A stretch of 64,000 nt of DNA from Taudactylus pleione. Its lineage: Eukaryota; Chordata; Amphibia; Anura; Myobatrachidae. A program made the position numbers and the translations under genes. Shown here piece after piece: positions 33,901-47,455 of the stretch (the first letter of the stretch is position 1; each line of letters starts with the position of its first letter). Under the pieces are notes generated by a model. It worked only from the letters and a program-made list of their open reading frames with translations, did no database searches and was not told the origin of the DNA. The stretch spans positions 1,240,001 through 1,304,000 of the forward strand of contig JAUIMM010002021.1 of NCBI GenBank assembly GCA_031769625.1, given 5' to 3'.

Positions 33901-36900
33901 TGTGGGTCTTGGTCTTCAACACATCCAGTGAAATTTTGAGCTGTCTGTGTTTGCTACAAGAGAAGATATCACAAAGTATGCGCTTTTGTTATTTCCATTG
34001 CTTTCAATGCATTTTGGCCTAAAACTTGCATTTGCTGTTTTCTCTTAAACGCAACATGGGAGAAAAACCATTTCACATCACATTTGTGGGTCTTGGTCTT
34101 CAACACATCCAGTGAAATTTTGAGCTGTCTGTGTTTGCTACAAGAGAAGATATCACAAAGTATGCGCTTTTGTTATTTCCATTGCTTTCAATGCATTTTG
34201 GCCTAAAACTTGCATTTGCTGTTTTCTCTTAAACGCAACATGGGAGAAAAACCATTTCACATCACATTTGTGGGTCTTGGTCTTCAACACATCCAGTGAA
34301 ATTTTGAGCTGTCTGTGTTTGCTACAAGAGGAGATATCACAAAGTATGCGCTTTTGTTGTTTCCATTGCTTTCAAAGCATTTTGGCCTAAAACGTGCATT
34401 TGCTGTTTTCTCTTAAACGCAACATGGGAGAAAAACCATTTCACATCACATTTGTGGGTTTTGGTCTTCAACACATCCAGTGAAATTTTGAGCTGTCTGT
34501 GTTTGCTACAAGAGGAGATATCACAAAGTATGCGCTTTTGTTATTTCCATTGCTTTCAATGTATTTTGGCCTAAAACTTGCATTTGCTGTTTTCTCTTAA
34601 ACGCAACATGGGAGAAAAACCATTTCACATCACATTTGTGGGTTTTGGTCTTCAACACATCCAGTGAAATTTTGAGCTGTCTGTGTTTGCTACAAGAGGA
34701 GATAACACAAAGTATGCGCTTTTGTGTTTCCATTGCTTTCAATGCATTTTGGCCTCAAACGTGCATTTGCTGTTTTCTCTTAAACGCAACATGGGAGAAA
34801 AACCATTTCACATCACATTTGTGGGTCTTGGTCTTCAACACATCCAGTGAAATTTTGAGCTGTCTGTGTTTGCTACAAGAGGAGATATCACAAAGTATGC
34901 GCTTTTGTTATTTCCATTGCTTTCAATGCATTTTGGCCTAAAACTTGCATTTGCTGTTTTCTCTTAAACGCAACATGGGAGAAAAACCATTTCACATCAC
35001 ATTTGTGGGTTTTGGTCTTCAACACATCCAGTGAAATTTTGAGCTGTCTGTGTTTGCTACAAGAGGAGATAACACAAAGTATGCGCTTTTGTGTTTCCAT
35101 TGCTTTCAATGCATTTTGGCCTCAAACGTGCATTTGCTGTTTTCTCTTAAACGCAACATGGGAGAAAAACCATTTCACATCACATTTGTGGGTCTTGGTC
35201 TTCAACACATCCAGTGAAATTTTGAGCTGTCTGTGTTTGCTACAAGAGGAGATATCACAAAGTATGCGCTATTGTTATTTCCATTGCTTTCAATGCATTT
35301 TGGCCTAAAACTTGCATTTGCTGTTTTCTCTTAAACGCAACATGGGAGAAAAACCATTTCACATCACATTTCTGGGTCTTGGTCTTCAACACATCCAGTG
35401 AAATTTTGAGCTGTCTGTGTTTGCTACAAGAGGAGATATCACAAAGTATGCTCTTTTGTGTTTCCATTGCTTTCAATGCATTTTGGCCTCAAACGTGCAT
35501 TTGCTGTTTTCTCTTAAACACAACATGGGAGAAAAACCATTTCACATCACATTTCTGGGTCTTGGTCTTCAACACATCCAGTGAAATTTTGAGCTGTCTG
35601 TGTTTGCTACAAGAGGAGATATCACAAAGTATGCGCTTTTGTTGTTTTCATTGCTTTCAATGCATTTTGGCCTAAAACGTGCATTTGCTGTTTTCTCTTA
35701 AACGCAACATGGGAGAAAAACCATTTCACATCACATTTGTGGGTCTTGGTCTTCAACACATCCAGTGAAATTTTGAGCTGTCTGTGTTTGCTACAAGAGG
35801 AGATAACACAAAGTATGCGCTTTTGTGTTTCCATTGCTTTCAATGCATTTTGGCCTCAAACGTGCATTTGCTGTTTTCTCTTAAACGCAACATGGGAGAA
35901 AAACCATTTCACATCACATTTGTGGGTCTTGGTCTTCAACACATCCAGTGAAATTTTGAGCTGTCTGTGTTTGCTACAAGAGGAGATATCACAAAGTATG
36001 CGCTTTTGTTGTTTTCATTGCTTTCAATGCATTTTGGCCTAAAACGTGCATTTGCTGTTTTCTCTTAAACGCAACTTGGGAGAAAAACCATTTCACATCA
36101 CATTTGTGGGTCTTGGTCTTCAACACATCCAGTGAAATTTTGAGCTGTCTGTGTTTGCTACAAGAGGAGATATCACAAACTATGCGCTTTTGTTGTTTTC
36201 ATTGCTTTCAATGCATTTTGGCCTAAAACGTGCATTTGCTGTTTTCTCTTAAACGCAACATGGGAGAAAAACCATTTCACATCACATTTGTGGGTCTTGG
36301 TCTTCAACACATCCAGTGAAATTTTGAGCTGTCTGTGTTTGCTACAAGAGGAGATATCACAAAGTATGCACTTTTGTTATTTCCATTGCTTTCAATGTAT
36401 TTTGGCCTAAAACTTGCATTTGCTGTTTTCTCTTAAACGCAACATGGGAGAAAAACCATTTCACATCACATTTGTGGGTTTTGGTCTTCAACACATCCAG
36501 TGAAATTTTGAGCTGTCTGTGTTTGCTACAAGAGGAGATATCACAAAGTATGCGCTTTTGTTGTTTCCATTGCTTTCAAAGCATTTTGGCCTCAAACGTG
36601 CATTTGCTGTTTTCTCTTAAACGCAACATGGGAGAAAAACCATTTCACATCACATTTGTGGGGTTTGGTCTTCAACACATCCAGTGAAATTTTGAGCTGT
36701 CTGTGTTTGCTACAAGAGGAGATATCACAAAGTATGCGCTTTTGTTATTTCCATTGCTTTCAATGTATTTTGGCCTAAAACTTGCATTTGCTGTTTTCTC
36801 TTAAACGCAACATGGGAGAAAAACCATTTCACATCACATTTGTTGGTCTTGGTCTTCAACACATCCAGTGAAATTTTGAGCTGTCTGTGTTTGCTACAAG

Positions 36901-37044
36901 AGGAGATATCACAAAGTATGCGCTTTTCTTGTTTCCATTGCTTTCAAAGCATTTTGGCCTAAAACGTGCATTTGCTGTTTTCTCTTAAACGCAACATGGG
37001 AGAAAAACCATTTCACATCACATTTGTGGGTCTTGGTCTTCAAC
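30978..37044. repeat. 33-monomer higher-order block, copy 2 (6067 bp)
   Basis: This tandem copy of 24913-30977 starts with the 185-bp monomer. Monomer-level variants match throughout, including the GATAATGC type near 33415 and the AAACACAAC type near 35518. It is followed by the start of a third copy. Confidence 0.88.
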
Positions 37045-38290
37045 ACATCCAGTGAAATTTTGAGCTGTCTGTGTTTGCTACAAGAGGAGATATCACAAAG
37101 TATGCGCTTTTGTTATTTCCATTGCTTTCAATGCATTTTTTACCTAAAACTTGCATTTGCTGTTTTCTCTTAAATGCAACATGGGAGAAAAACCATTTCA
37201 CATCAGATTTGTGGGTTTTGGTCTTCAACACATCCAGTGAAATTTTGAGCTGTCTGTGTTTGCTACAAGAGGAGATAACACAAAGTATGCGCTTTTGTTG
37301 TTTCCATTGCTTTCAATGCATTTTGGCCTAAAACGTGCATTTGCTGTTTTCTCTTAAACGCAACATGGGAGAAAAACCATTTCACATCACATTTGTGGGT
37401 CTTGGTCTTCAACACATCCAGTGAAATTTTGAGCTGTCTGTGTTTGCTACAAGAGGAGATATCACAAAGTATGCACTTTTGTTGTTTTCATTGCTTTCAA
37501 TGCATTTTGGCCTAAAACGTGCATTTGCTGTTTTCTCTTAAACGCAACATGGGAGAAAAACCATTTCACATCACATTTGTGGGTCTTGGTCTTCAACACA
37601 TCCAGTGAAATTTTGAGCTGTCTGTGTTTGCTACAAGAGGAGATATCACAAAGTATGCGCTTTTGTTATTTCCATTGCTTTCAATGTATTTTGGCCTAAA
37701 ACTTGCATTTGCTGTTTTCTCTTAAACGCAACATGGGAGAAAAACCATTTCACATCACATTTGTGGGTTTTGGTCTTCAACACATCCAGTGAAATTTTGA
37801 GCTGTCTGTGTTTGCTACAAGAGGAGATAACACAAAGTATGCGCTTTTGTGTTTCCATTGCTTTCAATGCATTTTGGCCTCAAACGTGCATTTGCTGTTT
37901 TCTCTTAAACGCAACATGGGAGAAAAACCATTTCACATCACATTTGTGGGTTTTGGTCTTCAACACATCCAGTGAAATTTTGAGCTGTCTGTGTTTGCTA
38001 CAAGAGGAGATATCACAAAGTATGCGCTTTTGTTGTTTCCATTGCTTTCAAAGCATTTTGGCCTCAAACGTGCATTTGCTGTTTTCTCTTAAACGCAACA
38101 TGGGAGAAAAACCATTTCACATCACATTTGTGGGTTTTGGTCTTCAACACATCCAGTGAAATTTTGAGCTGTCTGTGTTTGCTACAAGAGGAGATATCAC
38201 AAAGTATGCGCTTTTGTTATTTCCATTGCTTTCAATGTATTTTGGCCTAAAACTTGCATTTGCTGTTTTCTCTTAAACGCAACATGGGAG
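37045..38290. repeat. Start of a third copy of the 33-monomer block
   Basis: Beginning with another 185-bp monomer (GCATTTTTTACC near 37135), this stretch follows copy 2 for about seven monomers. It diverges near 38.3 kb, where ACCATGTCAC and GGTTTTGG variants replace those of copy 2. It also lacks the extra A found near 31490. The stretch from about 37.55 to 38.86 kb recurs at 44.73-46.03 kb at an offset of 7173 bp. Confidence 0.75.
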
Positions 38291-39779
38291 AAAAACCATG
38301 TCACATCACATTTGTGGGTTTTGGTCTTCAACACATCCAGTGAAATTTTGAGCTGTCTGTGTTTGCTACAAGAGGAGATAACACAAAGTATGCGCTTTTG
38401 TGTTTCCATTGCTTTCAATGCATTTTGGCCTCAAACGTGCATTTGCTGTTTTCTCTTAAATGCAACATGGGAGAAAAACCATTTCACATCACATTTGTGG
38501 GTCTTGGTCTTCAACACATCCAGTGAAATTTTGAGCTGTCTGTGTTTGCTACAAGAGGAGATATCACAAAGTATGCGCTTTTGTTATTTCCATTGCTTTC
38601 AATGTATTTTGGCCTAAAACTTGCATTTGCTGTTTTCTCTTAAACGCAACATGGGAGAAAAACCATGTCACATCACATTTGTGGGTTTTGGTCTTCAACA
38701 CATCCAGTGAAATTTTGAGCTGTCTGTGTTTGCTACAAGAGGAGATAACACAAAGTATGCGCTTTTGTGTTTCCATTGCTTTCAATGCATTTTGGCCTCA
38801 AACGTGCATTTGCTGTTTTCTCTTAAACGCAACATGGGAGAAAAACCATTTCACATCACATTTGTAGGTCTTGGTCTTCAACACATCCAGTGAAATTTTG
38901 AGCTGTCTGTGTTTGCTACAAGAGGAGATATCACAAAGTATGCGCTTTTGTTATTTCCATTGCTTTCAATGCATTTTGGCCTAAAACTTGCATTTGCTGT
39001 TTTCTCTTAAATGCAACATGGGAGAAAAACCATTTCACATCAGATTTGTGGGTTTTGGTCTTCAACACATCCAGTGAAATTTTGAGCTGTCTGTGTTTGC
39101 TACAAGAGGAGATAACACAAAGTATGCGCTTTTGTTGTTTCCATTGCTTTCAATGCATTTTGGCCTAAAACGTGCATTTGCTGTTTTCTCTTAAACGCAA
39201 CATGGGAGAAAAACCATTTCACATCACATTTGTGGGTCTTGGTCTTCAACACATCCAGTGAAATTTTGAGCTGTCTGTGTTTGCTACAAGAGGGGATATC
39301 ACAAAGTATGCGCTTTTGTTATTTCCATTGCTTTCAATGTATTTTGGCCTAAAACTTGCATTTGCTGTTTTCTCTTAAACGCAACATGGGAGAAAAACCA
39401 TTTCACATCACATTTGTGGGTTTTGGTCTTCAACACATCCAGTGAATTTTTGAGCTGTCTGTGTTTGCTACAAGAGGAGATATCACAAAGTATGCGCTTT
39501 TGTTGTTTCCATTGCTTTCAAAGCATTTTGGCCTCAAACGTGCATTTGCTGTTTTCTCTTAAACGCAACATGGGAGAAAAACCATTTCACATCACATTTG
39601 TGGGGTTTGGTCTTCAACACATCCAGTGAAATTTTGAGCTGTCTGTGTTTGCTACAAGAGGAGATATCACAAAGTATGCGCTTTTGTTATTTCCATTGCT
39701 TTCAATGTATTTTGGCCTAAAACTTGCATTTGCTGTTTTCTCTTAAACGCAACATGGGAGAAAAACCATTTCACATCAC

Positions 39780-39815
39780 ATTTGTGGGGTTTGGTCTTCA
39801 ACACATCCAGTGAAA
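39780..39815. other. Uninterrupted paralogue of the LINE insertion site
   Basis: Left of the LINE the satellite ends TGTGGGGTTTGGTCT at 16343; to its right it resumes TCAGCACATCC at 23436. Here TGTGGGGTTTGGTCT is followed directly by TCAACACATCC, with the break equivalent to 39797/39798. Flanking variants agree: GTGAATTTTTGAG at about 15990 and 39444, and AACGTGGG at about 23575 and 39937. The same order also occurs at 42189/42190. Confidence 0.9.
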
Positions 39816-42194
39816 TTTTGAGCTGTCTGTGTTTGCTACAAGAGGAGATATCACAAAGTATGCGCTTTTGTTATTTCCATTGCTTTCAATGCATTTTGGC
39901 CTAAAACGTGCATTTGCTGTTTTCTCTTAAACGCAACGTGGGAGAAAAACCATTTCACATCACATTTGTGGGTCTTGGTCTTCAACACATCTAGTGAAAT
40001 TTTGAGCTGTCTGTGTTTGCTACAAGAGGAGATATCACAAAGTATGCACTTTTGTTATTTCCATTGCTTTCAATGCATTTTGGCCTAAAACTTGCATTTG
40101 CTGTTTTCTCTTAAATGCAACATGGGAGAAAAACCATTTCACATCAGATTTGTGGGTTTTGGTCTTCAACACATCCAGTGAAATTTTGAGCTGTCTGTGT
40201 TTGCTACAAGAGGAGATAACACAAAGTATGCGCTTTTGTTGTTTCCATTGCTTTCAATGCATTTTGGCCTAAAACGTGCATTTGCTGTTTTCTCTTAAAC
40301 GCAACATGGGAGAAAAACCATTTCACATCACATTTGTGGGTCTTGGTCTTCAACACATCCAGTGAAATTTTGAGCTGTCTGTGTTTGCTACAAGAGGAGA
40401 TATCACAAAGTATGCGCTTTTGTTATTTCCATTGCTTTCAATGTATTTTGGCCTAAAACTTGCATTTGCTGTTTTCTCTTAAACGCAACATGGGAGAAAA
40501 ACCATTTCACATCACATTTGTGGGTTTTGGTCTTAAACACATCCAGTGAAATTTTGAGCTGTCTGTGTTTGCTACAAGAGGAGATATCACAAAGTATGCG
40601 CTTTTGTTGTTTCCATTGCTTTCAAAGCATTTTGGCCTCAAACGTGCATTTGCTGTTTTCTCTTAAACGCAACATGGGAGAAAAACCATTTCACATCACA
40701 TTTGTGGGGTTTGGTCTTCAACACATCCAGTGAAATTTTGAGCTGTCTGTGTTTGCTACAAGAGGAGATATCACAAAGTATGCGCTTTTGTTATTTCCAT
40801 TGCTTTCAATGTATTTTGGCCTAAAACTTGCATTTGCTGTTTTCTCTTAAACGCAACATGGGAGAAAAACCATTTCACATCACATTTGTGGGTCTTGGTC
40901 TTCAACACATCCAGTGAAATTTTGAGCTGTCTGTGTTTGCTACAAGAGGAGATATCACAAAGTATGCGCTTTTCTTGTTTCCATTGCTTTCAAAGCATTT
41001 TGGCCTAAAACGTGCATTTGCTGTTTTCTCTTAAACGCAACATGGGAGAAAAACCATTTCACATCACATTTGTGGGTCTTGGTCTTCAACACATCCAGTG
41101 AAATTTTGAGCTGTCTGTGTTTGCTACAAGAGGAAATATCACAAAGTATGCGCTTTTGTTGTTTTCATTGCTTTCAATGCATTTTGGCCTAAAACGTGCA
41201 TTTGCTGTTTTCTCTTAAACGCAACATGGGAGAAAAACCATTTCACATCACATTTGTGGGTCTTGGTCTTCAACACATCTAGTGAAATTTTGAGCTGTCT
41301 GTGTTTGCTACAAGAGGAGATATCACAAAGTATGCGCTTTTGTTATTTCCATTGCTTTCAATGCATTTTGGCCTAAAACTTGCATTTGCTGTTTTCTCTT
41401 AAATGCAACATGGGAGAAAAACCATTTCACATCAGATTTGTGGGTTTTGGTCTTCAACACATCCAGTGAAATTTTGAGCTGTCTGTGTTTGCTACAAGAG
41501 GAGATAACACAAAGTATGCGCTTTTGTTGTTTCCATTGCTTTCAATGCATTTTGGCCTAAAACGTGCATTTGCTGTTTTCTCTTAAACGCAACATGGGAG
41601 AAAAACCATTTCACATCACATTTGTGGGTCTTGGTCTTCAACACATCCAGTGAAATTTTGAGCTGTCTGTGTTTGCTACAAGAGGAGATATCACAAAGTA
41701 TGCACTTTTGTTATTTCCATTGCTTTCAATGTATTTTGGCCTAAAACTTGCATTTGCTGTTTTCTCTTAAACGCAACATGGGAGAAAAACCATTTCACAT
41801 CACATTTGTGGGTTTTGGTCTTCAACACATCCTGTGAAATTTTGAGCTGTCTGTGTTTGCTACAAGAGGAGATATCACAAAGTATGCGCTTTTGTTGTTT
41901 CCATTGCTTTCAAAGCATTTTGGCCTCAAACGTGCATTTGCTGTTTTCTCTTAAACGCAACATGGGAGAAAAACCATTTCACATCACATTTGTGGGGTTT
42001 GGTCTTCAACACATCCAGTGAAATTTTGAGCTGTCTGTGTTTGCTACAAGAGGAGATATCACAAAGTATGCGCTTTTGTTATTTCCATTGCTTTCAATGT
42101 ATTTTGGCCTAAAACTTGCATTTGCTGTTTTCTCTTAAACGCAACATGGGAGAAAAACCATTTCACATCACATTTGTGGGGTTTGGTCTTCAAC
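39803..42194. repeat. 13-monomer higher-order block, copy 1 (2392 bp)
   Basis: Thirteen monomers of exactly 184 bp recur at once downstream. Diagnostic variants at constant offset 2392 include AACGTGGG (39937 and 42329), CTTAAACAC (40531 and 42923), AGAGGAAATATC (41130 and 43522) and CATCCTGTG (41828 and 44220). Confidence 0.92.
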
Positions 42195-44586
42195 ACATCC
42201 AGTGAAATTTTGAGCTGTCTGTGTTTGCTACAAGAGGAGATATCACAAAGTATGCGCTTTTGTTATTTCCATTGCTTTCAATGCATTTTGGCCTAAAACG
42301 TGCATTTGCTGTTTTCTCTTAAACGCAACGTGGGAGAAAAACCATTTCACATCACATTTGTGGGTCTTGGTCTTCAACACATCTAGTGAAATTTTGAGCT
42401 GTCTGTGTTTGCTACAAGAGGAGATATCACAAAGTATGCACTTTTGTTATTTCCATTGCTTTCAATGCATTTTGGCCTAAAACTTGCATTTGCTGTTTTC
42501 TCTTAAATGCAACATGGGAGAAAAACCATTTCACATCAGATTTGTGGGTTTTGGTCTTCAACACATCCAGTGAAATTTTGAGCTGTCTGTGTTTGCTACA
42601 AGAGGAGATAACACAAAGTATGCGCTTTTGTTGTTTCCATTGCTTTCAATGCATTTTGGCCTAAAACGTGCATTTGCTGTTTTCTCTTAAACGCAACATG
42701 GGAGAAAAACCATTTCACATCACATTTGTGGGTCTTGGTCTTCAACACATCCAGTGAAATTTTGAGCTGTCTGTGTTTGCTACAAGAGGAGATATCACAA
42801 AGTATGCGCTTTTGTTATTTCCATTGCTTTCAATGTATTTTGGCCTAAAACTTGCATTTGCTGTTTTCTCTTAAATGCAACATGGGAGAAAAACCATTTC
42901 ACATCACATTTGTGGGTTTTGGTCTTAAACACATCCAGTGAAATTTTGAGCTGTCTGTGTTTGCTACAAGAGGAGATATCACAAAGTATGCGCTTTTGTT
43001 GTTTCCATTGCTTTCAAAGCATTTTGGCCTCAAACGTGCATTTGCTGTTTTCTCTTAAACGCAACATGGGAGAAAAACCATTTCACATCACATTTGTGGG
43101 GTTTGGTCTTCAACACATCCAGTGAAATTTTGAGCTGTCTGTGTTTGCTACAAGAGGAGATATCACAAAGTATGCGCTTTTGTTATTTCCATTGCTTTCA
43201 ATGTATTTTGGCCTAAAACTTGCATTTGCTGTTTTCTCTTAAACGCAACATGGGAGAAAAACCATTTCACATCACATTTGTGGGTCTTGGTCTTCAACAC
43301 ATCCAGTGAAATTTTGAGCTGTCTGTGTTTGCTACAAGAGGAGATATCACAAAGTATGCGCTTTTCTTGTTTCCATTGCTTTCAAAGCATTTTGGCCTAA
43401 AACGTGCATTTGCTGTTTTCTCTTAAACGCAACATGGGAGAAAAACCATTTCACATCACATTTGTGGGTCTTGGTCTTCAACACATCCAGTGAAATTTTG
43501 AGCTGTCTGTGTTTGCTACAAGAGGAAATATCACAAAGTATGCGCTTTTGTTGTTTTCATTGCTTTCAATGCATTTTGGCCTAAAACGTGCATTTGCTGT
43601 TTTCTCTTAAACGCAACATGGGAGAAAAACCATTTCACATCACATTTGTGGGTCTTGGTCTTCAACACATCTAGTGAAATTTTGAGCTGTCTGTGTTTGC
43701 TACAAGAGGAGATATCACAAAGTATGCGCTTTTGTTATTTCCATTGCTTTCAATGCATTTTGGCCTAAAACTTGCATTTGCTGTTTTCTCTTAAATGCAA
43801 CATGGGAGAAAAACCATTTCACATCAGATTTGTGGGTTTTGGTCTTCAACACATCCAGTGAAATTTTGAGCTGTCTGTGTTTGCTACAAGAGGAGATAAC
43901 ACAAAGTATGCGCTTTTGTTGTTTCCATTGCTTTCAATGCATTTTGGCCTAAAACGTGCATTTGCTGTTTTCTCTTAAACGCAACATGGGAGAAAAACCA
44001 TTTCACATCACATTTGTGGGTCTTGGTCTTCAACACATCCAGTGAAATTTTGAGCTGTCTGTGTTTGCTACAAGAGGAGATATCACAAAGTATGCACTTT
44101 TGTTATTTCCATTGCTTTCAATGTATTTTGGCCTAAAACTTGCATTTGCTGTTTTCTCTTAAACGCAACATGGGAGAAAAACCATTTCACATCACATTTG
44201 TGGGTTTTGGTCTTCAACACATCCTGTGAAATTTTGAGCTGTCTGTGTTTGCTACAAGAGGAGATATCACAAAGTATGCGCTTTTGTTGTTTCCATTGCT
44301 TTCAAAGCATTTTGGCCTCAAACGTGCATTTGCTGTTTTCTCTTAAACGCAACATGGGAGAAAAACCATTTCACATCACATTTGTGGGGTTTGGTCTTCA
44401 ACACATCCAGTGAAATTTTGAGCTGTCTGTGTTTGCTACAAGAGGAGATATCACAAAGTATGCGCTTTTGTTATTTCCATTGCTTTCAATGTATTTTGGC
44501 CTAAAACGTGCATTTGCTGTTTTCTCTTAAACGCAACATGGGAGAAAAACCATTTCACATCACATTTGTGGGTCTTGGTCTTCAAC
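42195..44586. repeat. 13-monomer higher-order block, copy 2 (2392 bp)
   Basis: Tandem copy of 39803-42194. The differences I saw are AAATGCAAC near 42873 in place of AAACGCAAC, and CCTAAAACGTG near 44503 in place of CCTAAAACTTG. Beyond 44586 the order of variants changes, so there is no third copy. Confidence 0.92.
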
Positions 44587-45505
44587 ACATCCAGTGAAAT
44601 TTTGAGCTGTCTGTGTTTGCTACAAGAGGAGATATCACAAAGTATGCACTTTTGTTGTTTTCATTGCTTTCAATGCATTTTGGCCTAAAACGTGCATTTG
44701 CTGTTTTCTCTTAAACGCAACATGGGAGAAAAACCATTTCACATCACATTTGTGGGTCTTGGTCTTCAACACATCCAGTGAAATTTTGAGCTGTCTGTGT
44801 TTGCTACAAGAGGAGATATCACAAAGTATGCGCTTTTGTTATTTCCATTGCTTTCAATGTATTTTGGCCTAAAACTTGCATTTGCTGTTTTCTCTTAAAC
44901 GCAACATGGGAGAAAAACCATGTCACATCACATTTGTGGGTTTTGGTCTTCAACACATCCAGTGAAATTTTGAGCTGTCTGTGTTTGCTACAAGAGGAGA
45001 TAACACAAAGTATGCGCTTTTGTGTTTCCATTGCTTTCAATGCATTTTGGCCTCAAACGTGCATTTGCTGTTTTCTCTTAAACGCAACATGGGAGAAAAA
45101 CCATTTCACATCACATTTGTGGGTTTTGGTCTTCAACACATCCAGTGAAATTTTGAGCTGTCTGTGTTTGCTACAAGAGGAGATATCACAAAGTATGCGC
45201 TTTTGTTGTTTCCATTGCTTTCAAAGCATTTTGGCCTCAAACGTGCATTTGCTGTTTTCTCTTAAACGCAACATGGGAGAAAAACCATTTCACATCACAT
45301 TTGTGGGTTTTGGTCTTCAACACATCCAGTGAAATTTTGAGCTGTCTGTGTTTGCTACAAGAGGAGATATCACAAAGTATGCGCTTTTGTTATTTCCATT
45401 GCTTTCAATGTATTTTGGCCTAAAACTTGCATTTGCTGTTTTCTCTTAAACGCAACATGGGAGAAAAACCATGTCACATCACATTTGTGGGTTTTGGTCT
45501 TCAAC

Positions 45506-47455
45506 ACATCCAGTGAAATTTTGAGCTGTCTGTGTTTGCTACAAGAGGAGATAACACAAAGTATGCGCTTTTGTGTTTCCATTGCTTTCAATGCATTTTG
45601 GCCTCAAACGTGCATTTGCTGTTTTCTCTTAAATGCAACATGGGAGAAAAACCATTTCACATCACATTTGTGGGTCTTGGTCTTCAACACATCCAGTGAA
45701 ATTTTGAGCTGTCTGTGTTTGCTACAAGAGGAGATATCACAAAGTATGCGCTTTTGTTATTTCCATTGCTTTCAATGTATTTTGGCCTAAAACTTGCATT
45801 TGCTGTTTTCTCTTAAACGCAACATGGGAGAAAAACCATGTCACATCACATTTGTGGGTTTTGGTCTTCAACACATCCAGTGAAATTTTGAGCTGTCTGT
45901 GTTTGCTACAAGAGGAGATAACACAAAGTATGCGCTTTTGTGTTTCCATTGCTTTCAATGCATTTTGGCCTCAAACGTGCATTTGCTGTTTTCTCTTAAA
46001 CGCAACATGGGAGAAAAACCATTTCACATCACATTTTTGGGTCTTGGTCTTCAACACATCCAGTGAAATTTTGAGCTGTCTGTGTTTGCTACAAGAGGAG
46101 ATATCACAAAGTATGCGCTTTTGTTATTTCCATTGCTTTCAATGTATTTTGGCCTAAAACTTGCATTTGCTGTTTTCTCTTAAACGCAACATGGGAGAAA
46201 AACCATTTCACATCACATTTGTGGGTTTTGGTCTTCATCACATCCAGTGAAATTTTGAGCTGTCTGTGTTTGCTACAAGAGGAGATAACGCAAAGTATGC
46301 GCTTTTTTGTTTCCATTGCTTTCAATGCATTTTGGCCTCAAACGTGCATTTGCTGTTTTCTCTTAAACGCAACATGGGAGAAAAACCATTTCACATCACA
46401 TTTGTGGGTCTTGGTCTTCAACACATCCAGTGAAATTTTGAGCTGTCTGTGTTTGCTACAAGAGGAGATATCACAAAGTATGCGCTTTTGTTGTTTCCAT
46501 TGCTTTCAATGCATTTTGGCCTAAAACGTGCATTTGCTGTTTTCTCTTAAACGCAACATGGGAGAAAAACCATTTCACATCACATTTGTGGGTCTTGGTC
46601 TTCAACACATCCAGTGAAATTTTGAGCTGTCTGTGTTTGCTACAAGAGGAGATATCACAAAGTATGCAATTTTGTTGTTTTCATTGCTTTCAATGCATTT
46701 TGGCCTAAAACGTGCATTTGCTGTTTTCTCTTAAACGCAACATGGGAGAAAAACCATTTCACATCACATTTGTGGGTCTTGGTCTTCAACACATCCAGTG
46801 AAATTTTGAGCTGTCTGTGTTTGCTACAAGAGAAGATATCACAAAGTATGCGCTTTTCTTATTTCCATTGCTTTCAATGCATTTTGGCCTAAAACTTGCA
46901 TTTGCTGTTTTCTCTTAAACGCAACATGGGAGAAAAACCATTTCACATCACATTTGTGGGTCTTGGTCTTCAACACATCCAGTGAAATTTTGAGCTGTCT
47001 GTGTTTGCTACAAGAGGAGATATCACAAAGTATGCGCTTTTGTTGTTTTCATTGCTTTCAATGCATTTTGGCCTAAAACGTGCATTTGCTGTTTTCTCTT
47101 AAACGCAACATGGGAGAAAAACCATTTCACATCACATTTGTGGGTCTTGGTCTTCAACACATCCAGTGAAATTTTGAGCTGTCTGTGTTTGCTACAAGAG
47201 GAGTTAACACAAAGTATGCGCTTTTGTGTTTCCATTGCTTTCAATGCATTTTGGCCTCAAACGTGCATTTGCTGTTTTCTCTTAAACGAAACATGGGAGA
47301 AAAACCATTTCACATCACATTTGTGGGTCTTGGTCTTCAACATATCCAGTGAAATTTTGAGCTGTCTGTGTTTGCTACAAGAGGAGATATCACAAAGTAT
47401 GCGCTTTTGTTGTTTCCATTGCTTTCAAAGCATTTTGGCCTAAAACGTGCATTTG
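45506..47455. repeat. Internal duplicate of the array's left-edge block
   Basis: This is the partner of 10651-12600 at offset 34,855. Shared markers are TCATCACATC near 46235, GCAATTTTG near 46667, AGAGAAGATATC near 46831 and GAGTTAACAC near 47202. Private differences include CATTTTTGGG near 46034 and AAACGAAAC near 47285. Confidence 0.85.
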
